Positions 51,965 through 61,354 of a stretch of DNA of 64,000 nucleotides are shown here, piece after piece. A model generated the notes under the pieces. The model did not search any database and was not told the origin of the DNA. It saw nothing but the letters and a program-made list of their open reading frames with translations. Origin of the DNA: Tateyamaria omphalii (GTDB lineage: Bacteria; Pseudomonadota; Alphaproteobacteria; Rhodobacterales; Rhodobacteraceae); NCBI RefSeq assembly GCF_014651375.1, contig NZ_BMWT01000005.1:186001-250000 (forward strand), read 5' to 3'. How positions within the stretch are numbered: position 1 is the stretch's first letter; each line of letters starts with the position of its first letter. Both the position numbers and the translations under genes were made by a program.

Positions 51965-52990
51965 ATGGCAAGGCAAACACTCGCAGCGTTTCAGGCGGAA
52001 TTGGCCAAGATTGAGCCCACTCTTGCACGCGCCTTTGCAGAGGCCATGGCTGACGTGCGATCGACGGCTCAACGTGACCTGATCATTGCCGCCATCGAAC
52101 GCGGCGACGTTGAAGGAGTAGTGCAGGCCATTCGTCTCGGTCGTGAGTTCTTCGCACCTCTCGATGCTCGAATTGAAGATGCGTTCCGACAGGGGGCAAT
52201 CTGGCAGCTCACACAGTTGCCAAAAAAGGCGGGGCCGGAGGGCACTAACCTCATCGTCCGATTTGACCAGAGAAACCCGCGCGCCGAACAGTGGACGCGG
52301 GACCGGGGCGCGCGCTTCATCAGTGAGGTAACCGAGGATCAGCGGACCTTGGTTCGCGAAACCGTGCAACAGGGCATCGCTGATGGCGCAGGCGCCGACA
52401 AGATCGCACGCCGCCTCATCGGCACCACACAGGGCAACCAGCGCAAAGGCGGTGTCATTGGCCTGCACAGCAAGCAGGCATCCGCAGTGGCTCGCGCGCG
52501 GGATGAACTGAGCGATCCGGCAAGTATGCGGGGTTACCTTCGGCGCAAACGTCGTGACGGGCGTTTTGATCGAACGGTACTGAAAGCGATACGTGAGGAA
52601 CGTGCGCTATCTAGCCGTGAAATCGACAAGATCACCGGACGCTATGCCGACCGGCTCTTGCAGACGCGCGGTCGGCGCATCGCACGCACGGAGGCTCACA
52701 ACGCGTTTTCCGCAGGACGAAATGAGGCTGTGATGCAGATGGTCGACAGCGGACAGGTGCCGCCAACGGCGGTCAAGCTGGTGTGGCAGTCGACACCAAG
52801 TTTGCGAACGAGGGACACGCACCGGGCAATGAATGGGCAGGAGGTTCCTTTTGGTATTGCGTTTCAGAGCCCGTCAGGTGCGCTGATGATGTACCCGGGC
52901 GACGGCAGTTTAGGCGCGCCAGCGGAAGAACTGGTGAACTGCCGGTGCGGTGTGCGGCCAGAAATAGATTTTGTGAGTTTGGCGAGATGA
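51965..52990 (+). CDS. Phage head morphogenesis protein (Mu F-like)
   Basis: A 341-residue protein with the Mu gpF/SPP1 gp7 pattern: IARTEAHNAFSAGRNEAVMQ, then LVWQSTPSLRTRDTHRAMNG, and PAEELVNCRCGVRPEI. Such proteins are minor head components. The ATG at 51965 begins MARQTLAAFQAELAKIEP. Confidence 0.85.
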   Translation: MARQTLAAFQAELAKIEPTLARAFAEAMADVRSTAQRDLIIAAIERGDVEGVVQAIRLGREFFAPLDARIEDAFRQGAIWQLTQLPKKAGPEGTNLIVRFDQRNPRAEQWTRDRGARFISEVTEDQRTLVRETVQQGIADGAGADKIARRLIGTTQGNQRKGGVIGLHSKQASAVARARDELSDPASMRGYLRRKRRDGRFDRTVLKAIREERALSSREIDKITGRYADRLLQTRGRRIARTEAHNAFSAGRNEAVMQMVDSGQVPPTAVKLVWQSTPSLRTRDTHRAMNGQEVPFGIAFQSPSGALMMYPGDGSLGAPAEELVNCRCGVRPEIDFVSLAR

Positions 52991-53145
52991 AACAACAGGT
53001 GACATACACGTATTCGATTTGGCGCTTGCGGGTTGCGACGTGCGCTGCCGTGTTTCTCACGCCCTTCTTGTCTGAGATGGAAAGGAACAAATGTGCCCGA
53101 GCGTTGGGCGAATGGGTCGCAGCTTCCGTCAAGCTATCGCGCTAG
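52987..53145 (+). CDS. Small phage protein (52 residues)
   Basis: Starts by ATGA overlap (MKQQVTYTYSIWRLRVATC) and ends one base before the next gene. One weak hydrophobic stretch (ATCAAVFLTPFL). Not recognised. Confidence 0.5.
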   Translation: MKQQVTYTYSIWRLRVATCAAVFLTPFLSEMERNKCARALGEWVAASVKLSR

Positions 53146-53574
53146 ATGACACAGAGTTTCGCCGCACAGGTGCGCAACTGGTCGGAGAAGGCCAAGCGCA
53201 ATGCCGGTTTGGTCGTCGCGGATGCGGCGCAAGTGAAGTTCAAGGCAATGTCTCGGCGGCAGCCATCTGTGAAGGAAACGGGCGGCAGTTTTGAAGTCGG
53301 CAAGGTGCCGGTGGACGAAGGTGTCCTAATCAACACTATGATTTCGAGCCTCAACGGGTCGCAGGTTGGCGAGGGCGAGAACGCATACGTCGCTGGGTTG
53401 GCTGGGTTTGAGGCCGGCGACAGCATCTTGTTTGCCTTCACCGCCGAGTACGCGCAGGCGATTGAGTACGGGACGGTCAATTTTCCGGGCCGGTTCATGG
53501 TGCGCGAGGCGCTGAACAGCAACGGTGGCTGGCAGGCCCAGATCGACTTGTCGGCAGCGAAGTTTCAGGACTGA
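53146..53574 (+). CDS. Tail completion protein, HK97 gp10-like
   Basis: A 142-residue protein with the end typical of gp10-like neck/tail completion proteins (FTAEYAQAIEYGTVNFPGRF and MVREAL). Starts immediately after the previous stop. Lies between head and tail genes. Confidence 0.75.
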   Translation: MTQSFAAQVRNWSEKAKRNAGLVVADAAQVKFKAMSRRQPSVKETGGSFEVGKVPVDEGVLINTMISSLNGSQVGEGENAYVAGLAGFEAGDSILFAFTAEYAQAIEYGTVNFPGRFMVREALNSNGGWQAQIDLSAAKFQD

Positions 53575-53577
53575 TCA

Positions 53578-53961
53578 ATGGCAACGGTTATCGACGCACA
53601 GAACGCGCTCTTGGCGCGACTGCAAGCCATGCCTGATCGTCCAGCCATTGCCTATCCGAACGACAAGATCGTCGAGGCTAAGCCGCGCATTGTCGTCCAG
53701 TTTCCGGCTGCCGCGCAGACCACAAGAACGATTGGCGGGTGCTCACAAGGCGATGCGGAAATGGTTGCTCGCATCGAGACCAAGCAACACGAATTGACGA
53801 CTGAGGCGAACACCATCGCCGAGCAGATCATCGCATGGTTTCGGCCAGTTCAACGTTTTGGCGGTGTGACGATCATCGAAGCGCCGTCTGTGCGCGCACA
53901 GTTTTCGGAAGCGGGTAGCTTCCACCTTCCGGTCATCATCCGTGGCCGGTTCTACACCTAG
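53578..53961 (+). CDS. Tail terminator protein (DUF4128-like)
   Basis: A 127-residue protein matching the DUF4128 pattern (NALLARLQAMPDRPAIAYPN, AEMVARIETKQHELTTEAN, FHLPVIIRGRFY). Tail terminators cap the tail tube and set its end. Confidence 0.78.
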   Translation: MATVIDAQNALLARLQAMPDRPAIAYPNDKIVEAKPRIVVQFPAAAQTTRTIGGCSQGDAEMVARIETKQHELTTEANTIAEQIIAWFRPVQRFGGVTIIEAPSVRAQFSEAGSFHLPVIIRGRFYT

Positions 53962-53978
53962 CAGCCCAGGAGGCAAAA

Positions 53979-54458
53979 ATGAGCGATCTATTCCCCGTCG
54001 CCGGGGCAAAGTTTTACATTGGCGGTGCAACTGAAACGCAGGCCAACGATTTTATTGCCACCGACTTCTCCGCCGAAACGTGGGTTGAGGTCGATGGCTG
54101 GGAAACGGCTGGATCCAAGGGCGACACAGCAGAGTTGATCACCACACAGCTGATCAACCGAAATCGCGATGCAAAACAGAAGGGCACGCGCAATGCTGGC
54201 TCGATGCAAAACGTCTTTGCCAGCCTTCCGGGCGATGCCGGCCAAGCGGCGATGCGAGCAGCAGAAAGCAGCACCAACAACTTCGCATTCCGCGTCGTCT
54301 ACGACGATATCCCAGACGGCGGAACAACCGGTACGACGCACTACTTCGTGGGTCTGGTGATGTCGTGGCAGGACCAAGGTGGTTCCGCGAACACGACCCG
54401 CATGCGTCAGGCAACGGTAGAGATCAATTCCAACATCGTTGAAGTGGCGGCGGCATAA
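53979..54458 (+). CDS. Major tail tube protein
   Basis: A 159-residue protein with LFPVAGAKFYIGG at the start, TWVEVDGWETAG, ELITTQLINRNRDAKQKGTR, and FVGLVMSWQDQGGSANTTRM. It has the size, place and pattern of a siphovirus tail tube protein with AGGAGG upstream. Confidence 0.87.
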   Translation: MSDLFPVAGAKFYIGGATETQANDFIATDFSAETWVEVDGWETAGSKGDTAELITTQLINRNRDAKQKGTRNAGSMQNVFASLPGDAGQAAMRAAESSTNNFAFRVVYDDIPDGGTTGTTHYFVGLVMSWQDQGGSANTTRMRQATVEINSNIVEVAAA

Positions 54459-54862
54459 TGGACATTTCTGAGATTAAAGCAGCTTCCCAAGCGATGGATG
54501 AACCGCAGTGGGTTGGTGAGGACGTACACGGGCTCAAGGGTGTGAAGTTGCTTGTGGCTTCGCGCGACGGTCGCGATGCTCAACGCCAGATCAATCGCCT
54601 TGTTCGGTCGATCGGTCAGGATCAACGAGATGAAGACGGCACTCTGACAGAAGAAGCCCAAGAATCGCTTGATGACATGGTTCTGGCACGGTCGATCCAC
54701 GATTGGAGTGGCCTGACAGATGGTGCAAAGAAGCTGTCCTTCAGCGTCGAGACAGCCGAGGCGCTTTGCCAATCTAGCGTGTTCTATGCGGCGTTGCGTG
54801 ACTCGGTCGCGCATGTGACTAAAAAAGCCAACGTCCTGCTCGAGGACCTGGAAAAAAACTAG
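54458..54862 (+). CDS. Tail assembly chaperone G-like
   Basis: A 134-residue protein following the tube gene by one-base overlap. It ends EDLEKN at a slippery A-AAA-AAC-TAG. It matches the lambda gpG position; chaperones of this kind coat the tape measure during tail assembly. Confidence 0.8.
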   Translation: MDISEIKAASQAMDEPQWVGEDVHGLKGVKLLVASRDGRDAQRQINRLVRSIGQDQRDEDGTLTEEAQESLDDMVLARSIHDWSGLTDGAKKLSFSVETAEALCQSSVFYAALRDSVAHVTKKANVLLEDLEKN

Positions 54863-55200
54863 TCGACGCCGTCCGCGTTGTTGCGCAGGGCGGCGTTGCA
54901 AGCTTGGACTGCGGTGCGCTCGAATTTCTTGATGAATTCAAGGAACTGACGACCGACAGGTCCATTCAATACACGGGTGGAAAGCAACCATACATTGGCC
55001 CGATTCCGGCAGCGTCCATCCGGTCTGCGTCCGAAAGGTTCGGGTCCGAGGCGGCGTCATTCACCCGCTGCATCCGCGCAATGGATGTCGCCTATCTCGA
55101 AGTCGTCCGCAGACACCCGGACGAGCCAACCGTGAATTTGAGCCGAAACTTTGGCCCCGGCGACCTGCTGGCGGCTGGCAAACCATCAGGGGGTGCATGA
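54458..55200 (+). CDS. Tail assembly chaperone G-T fusion by -1 frameshift
   Basis: A ribosome slipping back one base at AAAAAAC (54853-54859) reads past the G stop and continues in the -1 frame from 54859 to 55200. This adds 113 residues (LVDAVRVVAQGGVASLDCGA...) and gives a 247-residue fusion. The -1 frame has no good start of its own. It ends two bases before the tape measure gene, as in the lambda G-GT system. Confidence 0.8.
54853..54896 (+). promoter_or_regulatory. Programmed -1 frameshift signal
   Basis: The heptamer A-AAA-AAC is in the correct zero-frame phase, the stop TAG follows at once, and a hairpin with ACGCCG/CGGCGT ends (54866-54871 with 54891-54896) begins six bases after the heptamer. 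Slippery site, spacer and structure are all standard. Confidence 0.82.
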
Positions 55201-55201
55201 T

Positions 55202-57391
55202 ATGGATATTGCGCTTCTCGGCGTCGAAGTGGACAGCAGTGGTGTAGTCAAAGGCACGCGCGACCTTGATCGCCTCGGTGATCAGGCAGCCCGCACCGAA
55301 CGCCAGACGAATAAGATGGCAACGGGCGTAAACCGAGGCATGACCGGGGCAGGGCGTGCTGTCGAGCAGTTTGGCCAACGCGCCAAGGTTTCGTCTTTCA
55401 ACACCGCAAATCTGGCCGCTCAGGGCAACGATGTAATTGTGATGGCCTTGGCCATGCAGAACCCGTTGCAGCTTGCTTTGCAACAGGGCACGCAAGTTAG
55501 CCAGGTACTCAACACCATGGGCAGCCGGGGCGACATCATCCGAAACCTCGGCGCCGCCTTCACTTCCATGATCAATCCGGTTTCGTTGGCGACAATTGGG
55601 ATCATTGCCGGTGGTGCCGCGCTTGTGCAGTGGGGTATTTCGGCGGCTGGCGCGGGTCGCGACGCCAAAGATTTCGAAGACACAATCGAAGATACCAGTG
55701 AAGCCGTTGAAGGTTACATCGATCTACTTCGATCGCAGGATGACGCTTTCGATTTAGGTTTCGGTCGTTTTCAAGATGACCTCAAGAGGACATCCCAAGC
55801 GTACAAAGACCTTCTGGCAATCGCCAAGGTCGATGCCATCAATTCTGTGGCCGCAGCAACGACAGCGCTTTCTGAAAGCGTCACAGGGTTCCGGTTGTTC
55901 AGCGGTGACAGCATGTTGCAGGGAGCGATCCCGAACGCTGGTGACCTCTTGGGGATTGAAACAGGCCTCCGCGGTAACATCACCGCAATGAAAGACGCTC
56001 GCGAGGAAGCGCGCCAGTTTCTCGAGCTCTTAGAACTGGTAAACACCAGCGACAGCTTGTCATCGCAATTGAGTGCGGCTCTGCAGCTTCGTGATGCCTT
56101 TGTCGCAATTGTTGGTCCTGCAGAGGACATGACCACACAGCAACTTGAGTTCATGCGCAATCTCTCCCTGTCCATTCAGCAAATGGAAGCGCTAGCGGCT
56201 GCGACAGATGACCAGGCAATTTCACAAGCTGCGGTTAGCGAGGAAATTCGCGCGGGCTTTGAAGCTGCGGCTGCGGCACAGACGACACTCACGGATGAAA
56301 CGACTGAATACATCAGTCGCATGGCGGACGCCTTTGAAGCGGCGTCTGACCTGAAAGAGGAAATTGGCGACGCCGCATTCGAGGCGGTGAGGTTGGCTGG
56401 CGTTGATATGGCTGGACCGATTTCAGCGGCCACATTGGAAGCTGCCAAACTAGCTGGCACCCTTGAGATTGCCGTGAGCGCCGCTGCATCTCTCCTGAAT
56501 CTGCAAAATAGTCTTGAGTACTCCGGTCGAGGCGGCAACCCTTTCCGTTTCGGTGATCCAATTGGCCGTGATCCCAATGCTGGAACAGGCACTCTTTCGG
56601 CAGATGCCCAGTCCCTGATTGATGCTGCCAATCGCAGATCGCGTCGCAGAGGTGGTCGCGGCGGCGGCCAAAGCGAGGCCGAAAAACAACGCCAAAAGGA
56701 TCTGCGCGCAACCGAGAAGATCCTAAATAGCCTGTTCACAGCACAGGACACTTACAACGACGCACTTGATCAGGCGAACCGCCTCTACAAGATCGGCCTC
56801 CTTCCCGCTGGAGCGTACCAAGAGCACCTCAAGCAGCTGAAGGTCGAACTGGCTGAGGCCGAGTTCGGACAGGTCTATCAGGCGATTGATGACATCTCTC
56901 AGTCGATGGCCGACGCCATTGTTCAGGGTGAGAACTTTGGCGATGCGATCAAGAACGTCATGCAGCAAGTAGCGGCAGACATTCTGGCATCTGGCATTCG
57001 TGAGTCCCTGTTGCAGGTTTTTAACATACCATCGATTGCTGGTGGTCGTCGGGGCGGAGGATTGCTGTCCAGTTTGTTCGCCGGCCTGTTTGATCAGGGG
57101 GGCAACATCCCGTCAGGACAATTTGGCATCGTAGGTGAGCGTGGACCGGAACTTGTTAGCGGACCAGCAAGTGTGATGGGCCGCCAAGACTTCAGCAACG
57201 CCATGCGCGGCGGAGGTGGGGCGCAAAAACTCGAAGTCGGTATTCATTTTGAAAACACGGGAGCGATGCGGGCGTTCGTCTATGATGCTGCAGGTCAGGT
57301 CGTCGCCGAGAGTCGACCAGAAATCGTAAGCGAAGCGGTCGGTTCCGTTCAGCGTGGTGCGCGGCGCTCAAAGAACTTCCTTGGGGTCTGA
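55202..57391 (+). CDS. Tail tape measure protein
   Basis: A 729-residue protein setting tail length. It starts MDIALLGVEVDSSGVVKGTR, has a hydrophobic region around 120-150 (FTSMINPVSLATIGIIAGGA), long helical segments and a Gly-rich end with QFGIVGERGPELVSGP, a common tape-measure tail motif. It is short for this family, suggesting a tail of roughly 100 nm; that estimate assumes the usual residue-to-length relation. Confidence 0.92.
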   Translation: MDIALLGVEVDSSGVVKGTRDLDRLGDQAARTERQTNKMATGVNRGMTGAGRAVEQFGQRAKVSSFNTANLAAQGNDVIVMALAMQNPLQLALQQGTQVSQVLNTMGSRGDIIRNLGAAFTSMINPVSLATIGIIAGGAALVQWGISAAGAGRDAKDFEDTIEDTSEAVEGYIDLLRSQDDAFDLGFGRFQDDLKRTSQAYKDLLAIAKVDAINSVAAATTALSESVTGFRLFSGDSMLQGAIPNAGDLLGIETGLRGNITAMKDAREEARQFLELLELVNTSDSLSSQLSAALQLRDAFVAIVGPAEDMTTQQLEFMRNLSLSIQQMEALAAATDDQAISQAAVSEEIRAGFEAAAAAQTTLTDETTEYISRMADAFEAASDLKEEIGDAAFEAVRLAGVDMAGPISAATLEAAKLAGTLEIAVSAAASLLNLQNSLEYSGRGGNPFRFGDPIGRDPNAGTGTLSADAQSLIDAANRRSRRRGGRGGGQSEAEKQRQKDLRATEKILNSLFTAQDTYNDALDQANRLYKIGLLPAGAYQEHLKQLKVELAEAEFGQVYQAIDDISQSMADAIVQGENFGDAIKNVMQQVAADILASGIRESLLQVFNIPSIAGGRRGGGLLSSLFAGLFDQGGNIPSGQFGIVGERGPELVSGPASVMGRQDFSNAMRGGGGAQKLEVGIHFENTGAMRAFVYDAAGQVVAESRPEIVSEAVGSVQRGARRSKNFLGV

Positions 57392-57394
57392 CCG

Positions 57395-58123
57395 GTGCCT
57401 GACGTCATAGCATGGCCACCCTTGGGCATCACGGCCTATGAACACACGCTGACCCGCCCGGTACAGCGCGAAACCGGCTTGGATGGTGAACCATACCTAA
57501 GCCAGTCGCTCAAAACGCGGCGGACCTACACGGCAAGAACGTCCGGCATTGGCCCTGACCGGTTTGGTGCTGGCTATGTGGAGATACTCAAGCACCTTCT
57601 GGATGGCAAACTCGCCCTTGTGAGCGTTCCCACGCTTCCGCGAGTTTGGATGGGAGCGGTTCGCGCCATGCCTGACCGGGGTGCGGATCAGATTACGTGG
57701 GTGACGCCGCCGGAGCCAGTGACGTGGCAGGATGGTTCGGCGGTTGGCTGGATCAACCGTGACCATATCATTGCCGTGGCCGGTGCCGACCAATCCGGGT
57801 TTAATTACATTGACTGTACCGGACTGCCGGTTTCGCAAACAGTTGCAGCACCCGGTGAAGCGGTCTCGATTGCAGGCGACACCGCCTATGTCCTGCGGCC
57901 CGCCAAAAGCAACGAGGACGGTGAGGCAAGGGTCTATCTGACCGGCCCGCTGACGAGCGGCAATGTACGCATCGGGGTCATAGAGGTGCGCACCTTTGAA
58001 ATCCCCGATTTTCCTCGCGCCCAACAGCCGGTCAACGGTGATTTCTTCTATGAATTTCAAATGCGGGAAGTGTTCGATGATGACTTTGACACGCCGTTGC
58101 AGGTGATCAATCCATGGAGTTGA
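57395..58123 (+). CDS. Distal tail-region protein
   Basis: A 242-residue protein from a GTG four bases after the tape measure. Beta-rich, with RRTYTARTSGIGPDRFGAGY and FFYEFQMREVFDDDFDTPLQ. In related phages a distal-tail or tail-tip component lies here. It overlaps the next gene by ten bases. Confidence 0.7.
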   Translation: MPDVIAWPPLGITAYEHTLTRPVQRETGLDGEPYLSQSLKTRRTYTARTSGIGPDRFGAGYVEILKHLLDGKLALVSVPTLPRVWMGAVRAMPDRGADQITWVTPPEPVTWQDGSAVGWINRDHIIAVAGADQSGFNYIDCTGLPVSQTVAAPGEAVSIAGDTAYVLRPAKSNEDGEARVYLTGPLTSGNVRIGVIEVRTFEIPDFPRAQQPVNGDFFYEFQMREVFDDDFDTPLQVINPWS

Positions 58124-58719
58124 GACGTGGTTTGGCACAGGCGCAGATCGATGCACGCAGGGAAAACCCTCTTTTCCCATGTTCGTTCGTGCACATCGAT
58201 TGGCCGGACATCGCGGTTCGGGTGTTTTCCGGGTCGGGTGTCATCCAGTGGGACGGCCAAACATGGAATGGCGTCACCACACGCCACGGGACAGTGGCCG
58301 ATATGGTGATCCCCGAAACGGGTGAGCAAGTCGCGCCGCGTGAGGCGACGTTTCGGATTATCGGTCAGATTGCCGAGGTTCTGAACGACGCCGCTGATCA
58401 ACGTGTTGCGGGGCGCGCGGTGAGAGTCTGGTCTGCGACAACAACGGAACCGGGCGGGAACGCGTTGGCAAGTGAACCAGTTTTGGAGTTCACAGGTTAT
58501 GTCAGCGATACGGGCTATCAAGAGCGCCGCCAAGGCGATGACGCGCCCACACCGGCCTTGCTGACTGTCGATGTCACCTCAGGCGTCTCAGCTCGTGCGA
58601 GCGCGGAAATGGTGCATTCGAGTGAGGATCAGCAGCGGCTCTATCCCGGCGACACCTTCTTTGACCGGACCGCGAACGCTAGAATCTGGGAAAGGACTGT
58701 GCGGTGGCCTGCAAATTGA
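58114..58719 (+). CDS. Tail-tip protein, DUF2163-like
   Basis: A 201-residue protein with VHIDWPDIAVRVFSGSGVIQ, WNGVTTRHGTVADMVIPETG and a C-terminal RTANARIWERTVRW. The layout is like DUF2163/gene transfer agent tail proteins preceding a cell-wall hydrolase. It overlaps the next gene by 16 bases. Confidence 0.68.
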   Translation: MELRRGLAQAQIDARRENPLFPCSFVHIDWPDIAVRVFSGSGVIQWDGQTWNGVTTRHGTVADMVIPETGEQVAPREATFRIIGQIAEVLNDAADQRVAGRAVRVWSATTTEPGGNALASEPVLEFTGYVSDTGYQERRQGDDAPTPALLTVDVTSGVSARASAEMVHSSEDQQRLYPGDTFFDRTANARIWERTVRWPAN

Positions 58720-59135
58720 CGGCAGAAACGGTCATGGAGGCCGTCCACAAGACAATGGAAGGTCCTTTTGTACGGGGTGTCAGTGATTGCTGCACCGCCG
58801 CCTGTCAGGCGTTCGGCGAGGTCTGGGGTGAAGACCCCTTGGGTCCGGTGGAGTACCGGACTGCAATCGGCGCTGCGCGGTTCCTGTTGCCTTATGGCGG
58901 CATCGATGGATGCGCAAAGGCAATTGCCGCGCGCGCCGGGCTTGTACTTGGCGACGCCGCACCCGGTGCCTTGGGTGTGATACGTCATCAAGCGGCTGCC
59001 ACATCGGATCCGGAGCTATCTCGCGGGTGGGTCATGGGCATCTGTGTTGATGGCCGCACCTGGGCAATCAAGGGCGAACACGGGTTCATCCTGGCGGAGT
59101 TTGATCTACAGGGGTGGCGTCCGAAATGGGCCTAG
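58704..59135 (+). CDS. NlpC/P60-like or DUF6950 tail-tip peptidase
   Basis: A 143-residue protein from a GTG, with a possible catalytic cysteine in GVSDCCTAACQAFGEVWG, and WVMGICVDGRTWAIKGEHGF carrying a later histidine region. This resembles small NlpC/P60-like proteins (DUF6950) of phage tail tips, used to open the peptidoglycan on entry. Confidence 0.7.
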   Translation: MACKLTAETVMEAVHKTMEGPFVRGVSDCCTAACQAFGEVWGEDPLGPVEYRTAIGAARFLLPYGGIDGCAKAIAARAGLVLGDAAPGALGVIRHQAAATSDPELSRGWVMGICVDGRTWAIKGEHGFILAEFDLQGWRPKWA

Positions 59136-61345
59136 CTGCTCTTGTCACGCTGATTAAAGCGGGTGCGAGTTTCGGGGCTGCCTTGACAGCCGTATATGGT
59201 GGAATTGGTTCTCTAGCTCTCAGGCTGGGGGCCGGATTTCTCTTGAACCGTGCCGCCGCCGCGATCTTTCGTCCTGACGCTCCGAGCTTTGGCACCTTGC
59301 CACAGGCAGACATAAGGCGAGAATTGCAGTTTCCGCGCGAGCGGCCCGCATATCGGTTCCCCTATGGTCGGTTTCGGGTGACGTGCACGCCGGTGCCATA
59401 CCCGGTGATTGGTGACCTGGCCTACGGGGCGTTCTTGGCAAGTTCACGTGAGAGTGCTGGACCGTTTGATGTCTACATCGAAAACCAGAAGATCAATTTC
59501 ACCGGCGATCCATATGACTTTGCGGGTCCGGGCGCTGTGGCTGCCGATGGTCCCTACAGAAACTACATTCGGTTCTGGATTGGGCGAGGTGGCCACACCT
59601 CGCCCCCGCAGTGGTATCTGGACAATGCGGGATACTTTCAGGGGGGTGATCCGCTTCGCTGGAAGCGGTCCGACGCAGGTCAGGGCAGGACAGTTGTGTT
59701 TGTTGTTATGGACCATGGTCCGCAAGATACAGCGCAGCAACGGTGGGCATCCGCTGTCCCATTGATTGAGCTTGAGGGGCCGTGGATGGCGGTCTGGGAT
59801 CCGCGCGATCCCGCCCAGACCTTTGAAGACAAATCGACATGGCAGTTTCGCGACGATCCATTCCTGTGCGCCCTGGACCTTGCCACCCAGAACCCGTTCC
59901 GACCGTACCGCGCGGAAAACCTGATGATTGACCTGTTCAGGGATGCGGCGGATGTCGCGGAACATCGGGTGCCCTTGAAGAACGGTGGCAGCGAGGCACG
60001 TTACCGCTGTGCTGGCGTGATTGTGTTGAACGGCCCGGAGCTTGAAGACCTGTTGCAGCCGTTCGTCGCTGCCGGGGCAGGGCGGACAATCGACTTGGGC
60101 GGGCAATTGGGCATCGTTCCTGGTGTGTGGCGGGAGCCGGTTGCGGAAATCACCAATAGTCTTGGTGGCGTCGCATTCTCAGCCATCAGGCCCGATGAGG
60201 AACGTTTCTCCGAAATTAGGGTTCAGTATACCAGTGAGACGCGGGACTATTCGCCTGCCGAGCTTCAACCATGGACCATTCCGCAACCCGAAGGCGTCGT
60301 GGCGACTGGTGGTGTCATGAGCCTTGATCTGAGCATGGTGCCATCTGCAACGCAGGCGATGCGGATCCGAAACATCAGGGGTAAGGAAAACGCGGCACAG
60401 AAGACGCTGGAAGTCATGGCGCTGCCTCATGAGGCGGCTGATATGATGCCCGGATCGATTGGCATAGCGAACCTGCCTGAACCGTATGGCAGTCGCATGA
60501 ACGGCTCTTATGAGGTCGTAACCATCGGTCATACCGCAGATTTGGTTGGTGACAACGGGTTCGCGATGCGCAGTCCCATCGCGTTCCGAGAACTGAGCGA
60601 AGACGTGTATGCTTGGAACCCGTTCGAGGATGAAGAAGATGTTTTTGATCCTCCCGCAAGTCTTCCACCCGGTGCCGTACAGCTTCCGGGTGAGATCAGC
60701 GTAGAGACAGGCAATACGGTCAATTTGAACACCGGCGGAACGATCATTCCGCGGATCAAATACACCTTTGGTCCATCATCATCCGGCGGCGTGACCGGGT
60801 ACGAAGTGCAGAGCAGCGTATCTGGTAATGAGGCATGGGTGAATGAGGGCTTTGTCTCGGTGCCAGATCCTGAGCCAACAGGTGGGGGTCCGTTCTTCGG
60901 CACGGAGCCAAGCACATCCGAACCAGCCATACTATCGGGGTTCATTCAGTCCGCTGCCGGGGAGCTGCGCGACTTAAGAGTTCGTGCCGTCGCTTCGGGT
61001 GGCGCGAGTGATTGGCGACAGATAGACGAGGTTGCCTCGGTCGTGAGCATTGTCCTTGCTGCACCGACCGTTGGCTCACCGATCCCCGGTACCGGCGAAA
61101 TCAGCGTCTCGTACACGGCTCCAAACAGCAACGAAGCCAAATCAATCGAGGTTTGGGGGTCAGACAGTGATGATGTCGGCTTGGGCGACATGCTGACGAC
61201 GATTCCGGTCACCAACGCGCAACAGGTGTCCTACACAGAAACCGGCCTGACGTCAGGCCAAACGCGCTACTATTTTGCCCGGTCTCGCGGCGACTTCGGC
61301 AACGCCAGCGCATTCACAGCGTCCATATCCGAAACAGCACTGTAA
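59126..61345 (+). CDS. Central tail protein (host-specificity J-like)
   Basis: A 739-residue protein. It starts with a hydrophobic glycine-rich segment (GLAALVTLIKAGASFGAALT), common in J-like proteins. A long tail-hub part follows (RELQFPRERPAYRFPYGRFR, WASAVPLIELEGPW, LATQNPFRPYR). The C-terminus from about residue 520 has fibronectin type III-like repeats (GEISVSYTAPNSNEAKSIEV). It probably forms the tail tip hub. ATG 59126; a GTG at 59114 is an alternative. Confidence 0.8.
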   Translation: MGLAALVTLIKAGASFGAALTAVYGGIGSLALRLGAGFLLNRAAAAIFRPDAPSFGTLPQADIRRELQFPRERPAYRFPYGRFRVTCTPVPYPVIGDLAYGAFLASSRESAGPFDVYIENQKINFTGDPYDFAGPGAVAADGPYRNYIRFWIGRGGHTSPPQWYLDNAGYFQGGDPLRWKRSDAGQGRTVVFVVMDHGPQDTAQQRWASAVPLIELEGPWMAVWDPRDPAQTFEDKSTWQFRDDPFLCALDLATQNPFRPYRAENLMIDLFRDAADVAEHRVPLKNGGSEARYRCAGVIVLNGPELEDLLQPFVAAGAGRTIDLGGQLGIVPGVWREPVAEITNSLGGVAFSAIRPDEERFSEIRVQYTSETRDYSPAELQPWTIPQPEGVVATGGVMSLDLSMVPSATQAMRIRNIRGKENAAQKTLEVMALPHEAADMMPGSIGIANLPEPYGSRMNGSYEVVTIGHTADLVGDNGFAMRSPIAFRELSEDVYAWNPFEDEEDVFDPPASLPPGAVQLPGEISVETGNTVNLNTGGTIIPRIKYTFGPSSSGGVTGYEVQSSVSGNEAWVNEGFVSVPDPEPTGGGPFFGTEPSTSEPAILSGFIQSAAGELRDLRVRAVASGGASDWRQIDEVASVVSIVLAAPTVGSPIPGTGEISVSYTAPNSNEAKSIEVWGSDSDDVGLGDMLTTIPVTNAQQVSYTETGLTSGQTRYYFARSRGDFGNASAFTASISETAL

Positions 61346-61354
61346 GGGGCAGAT

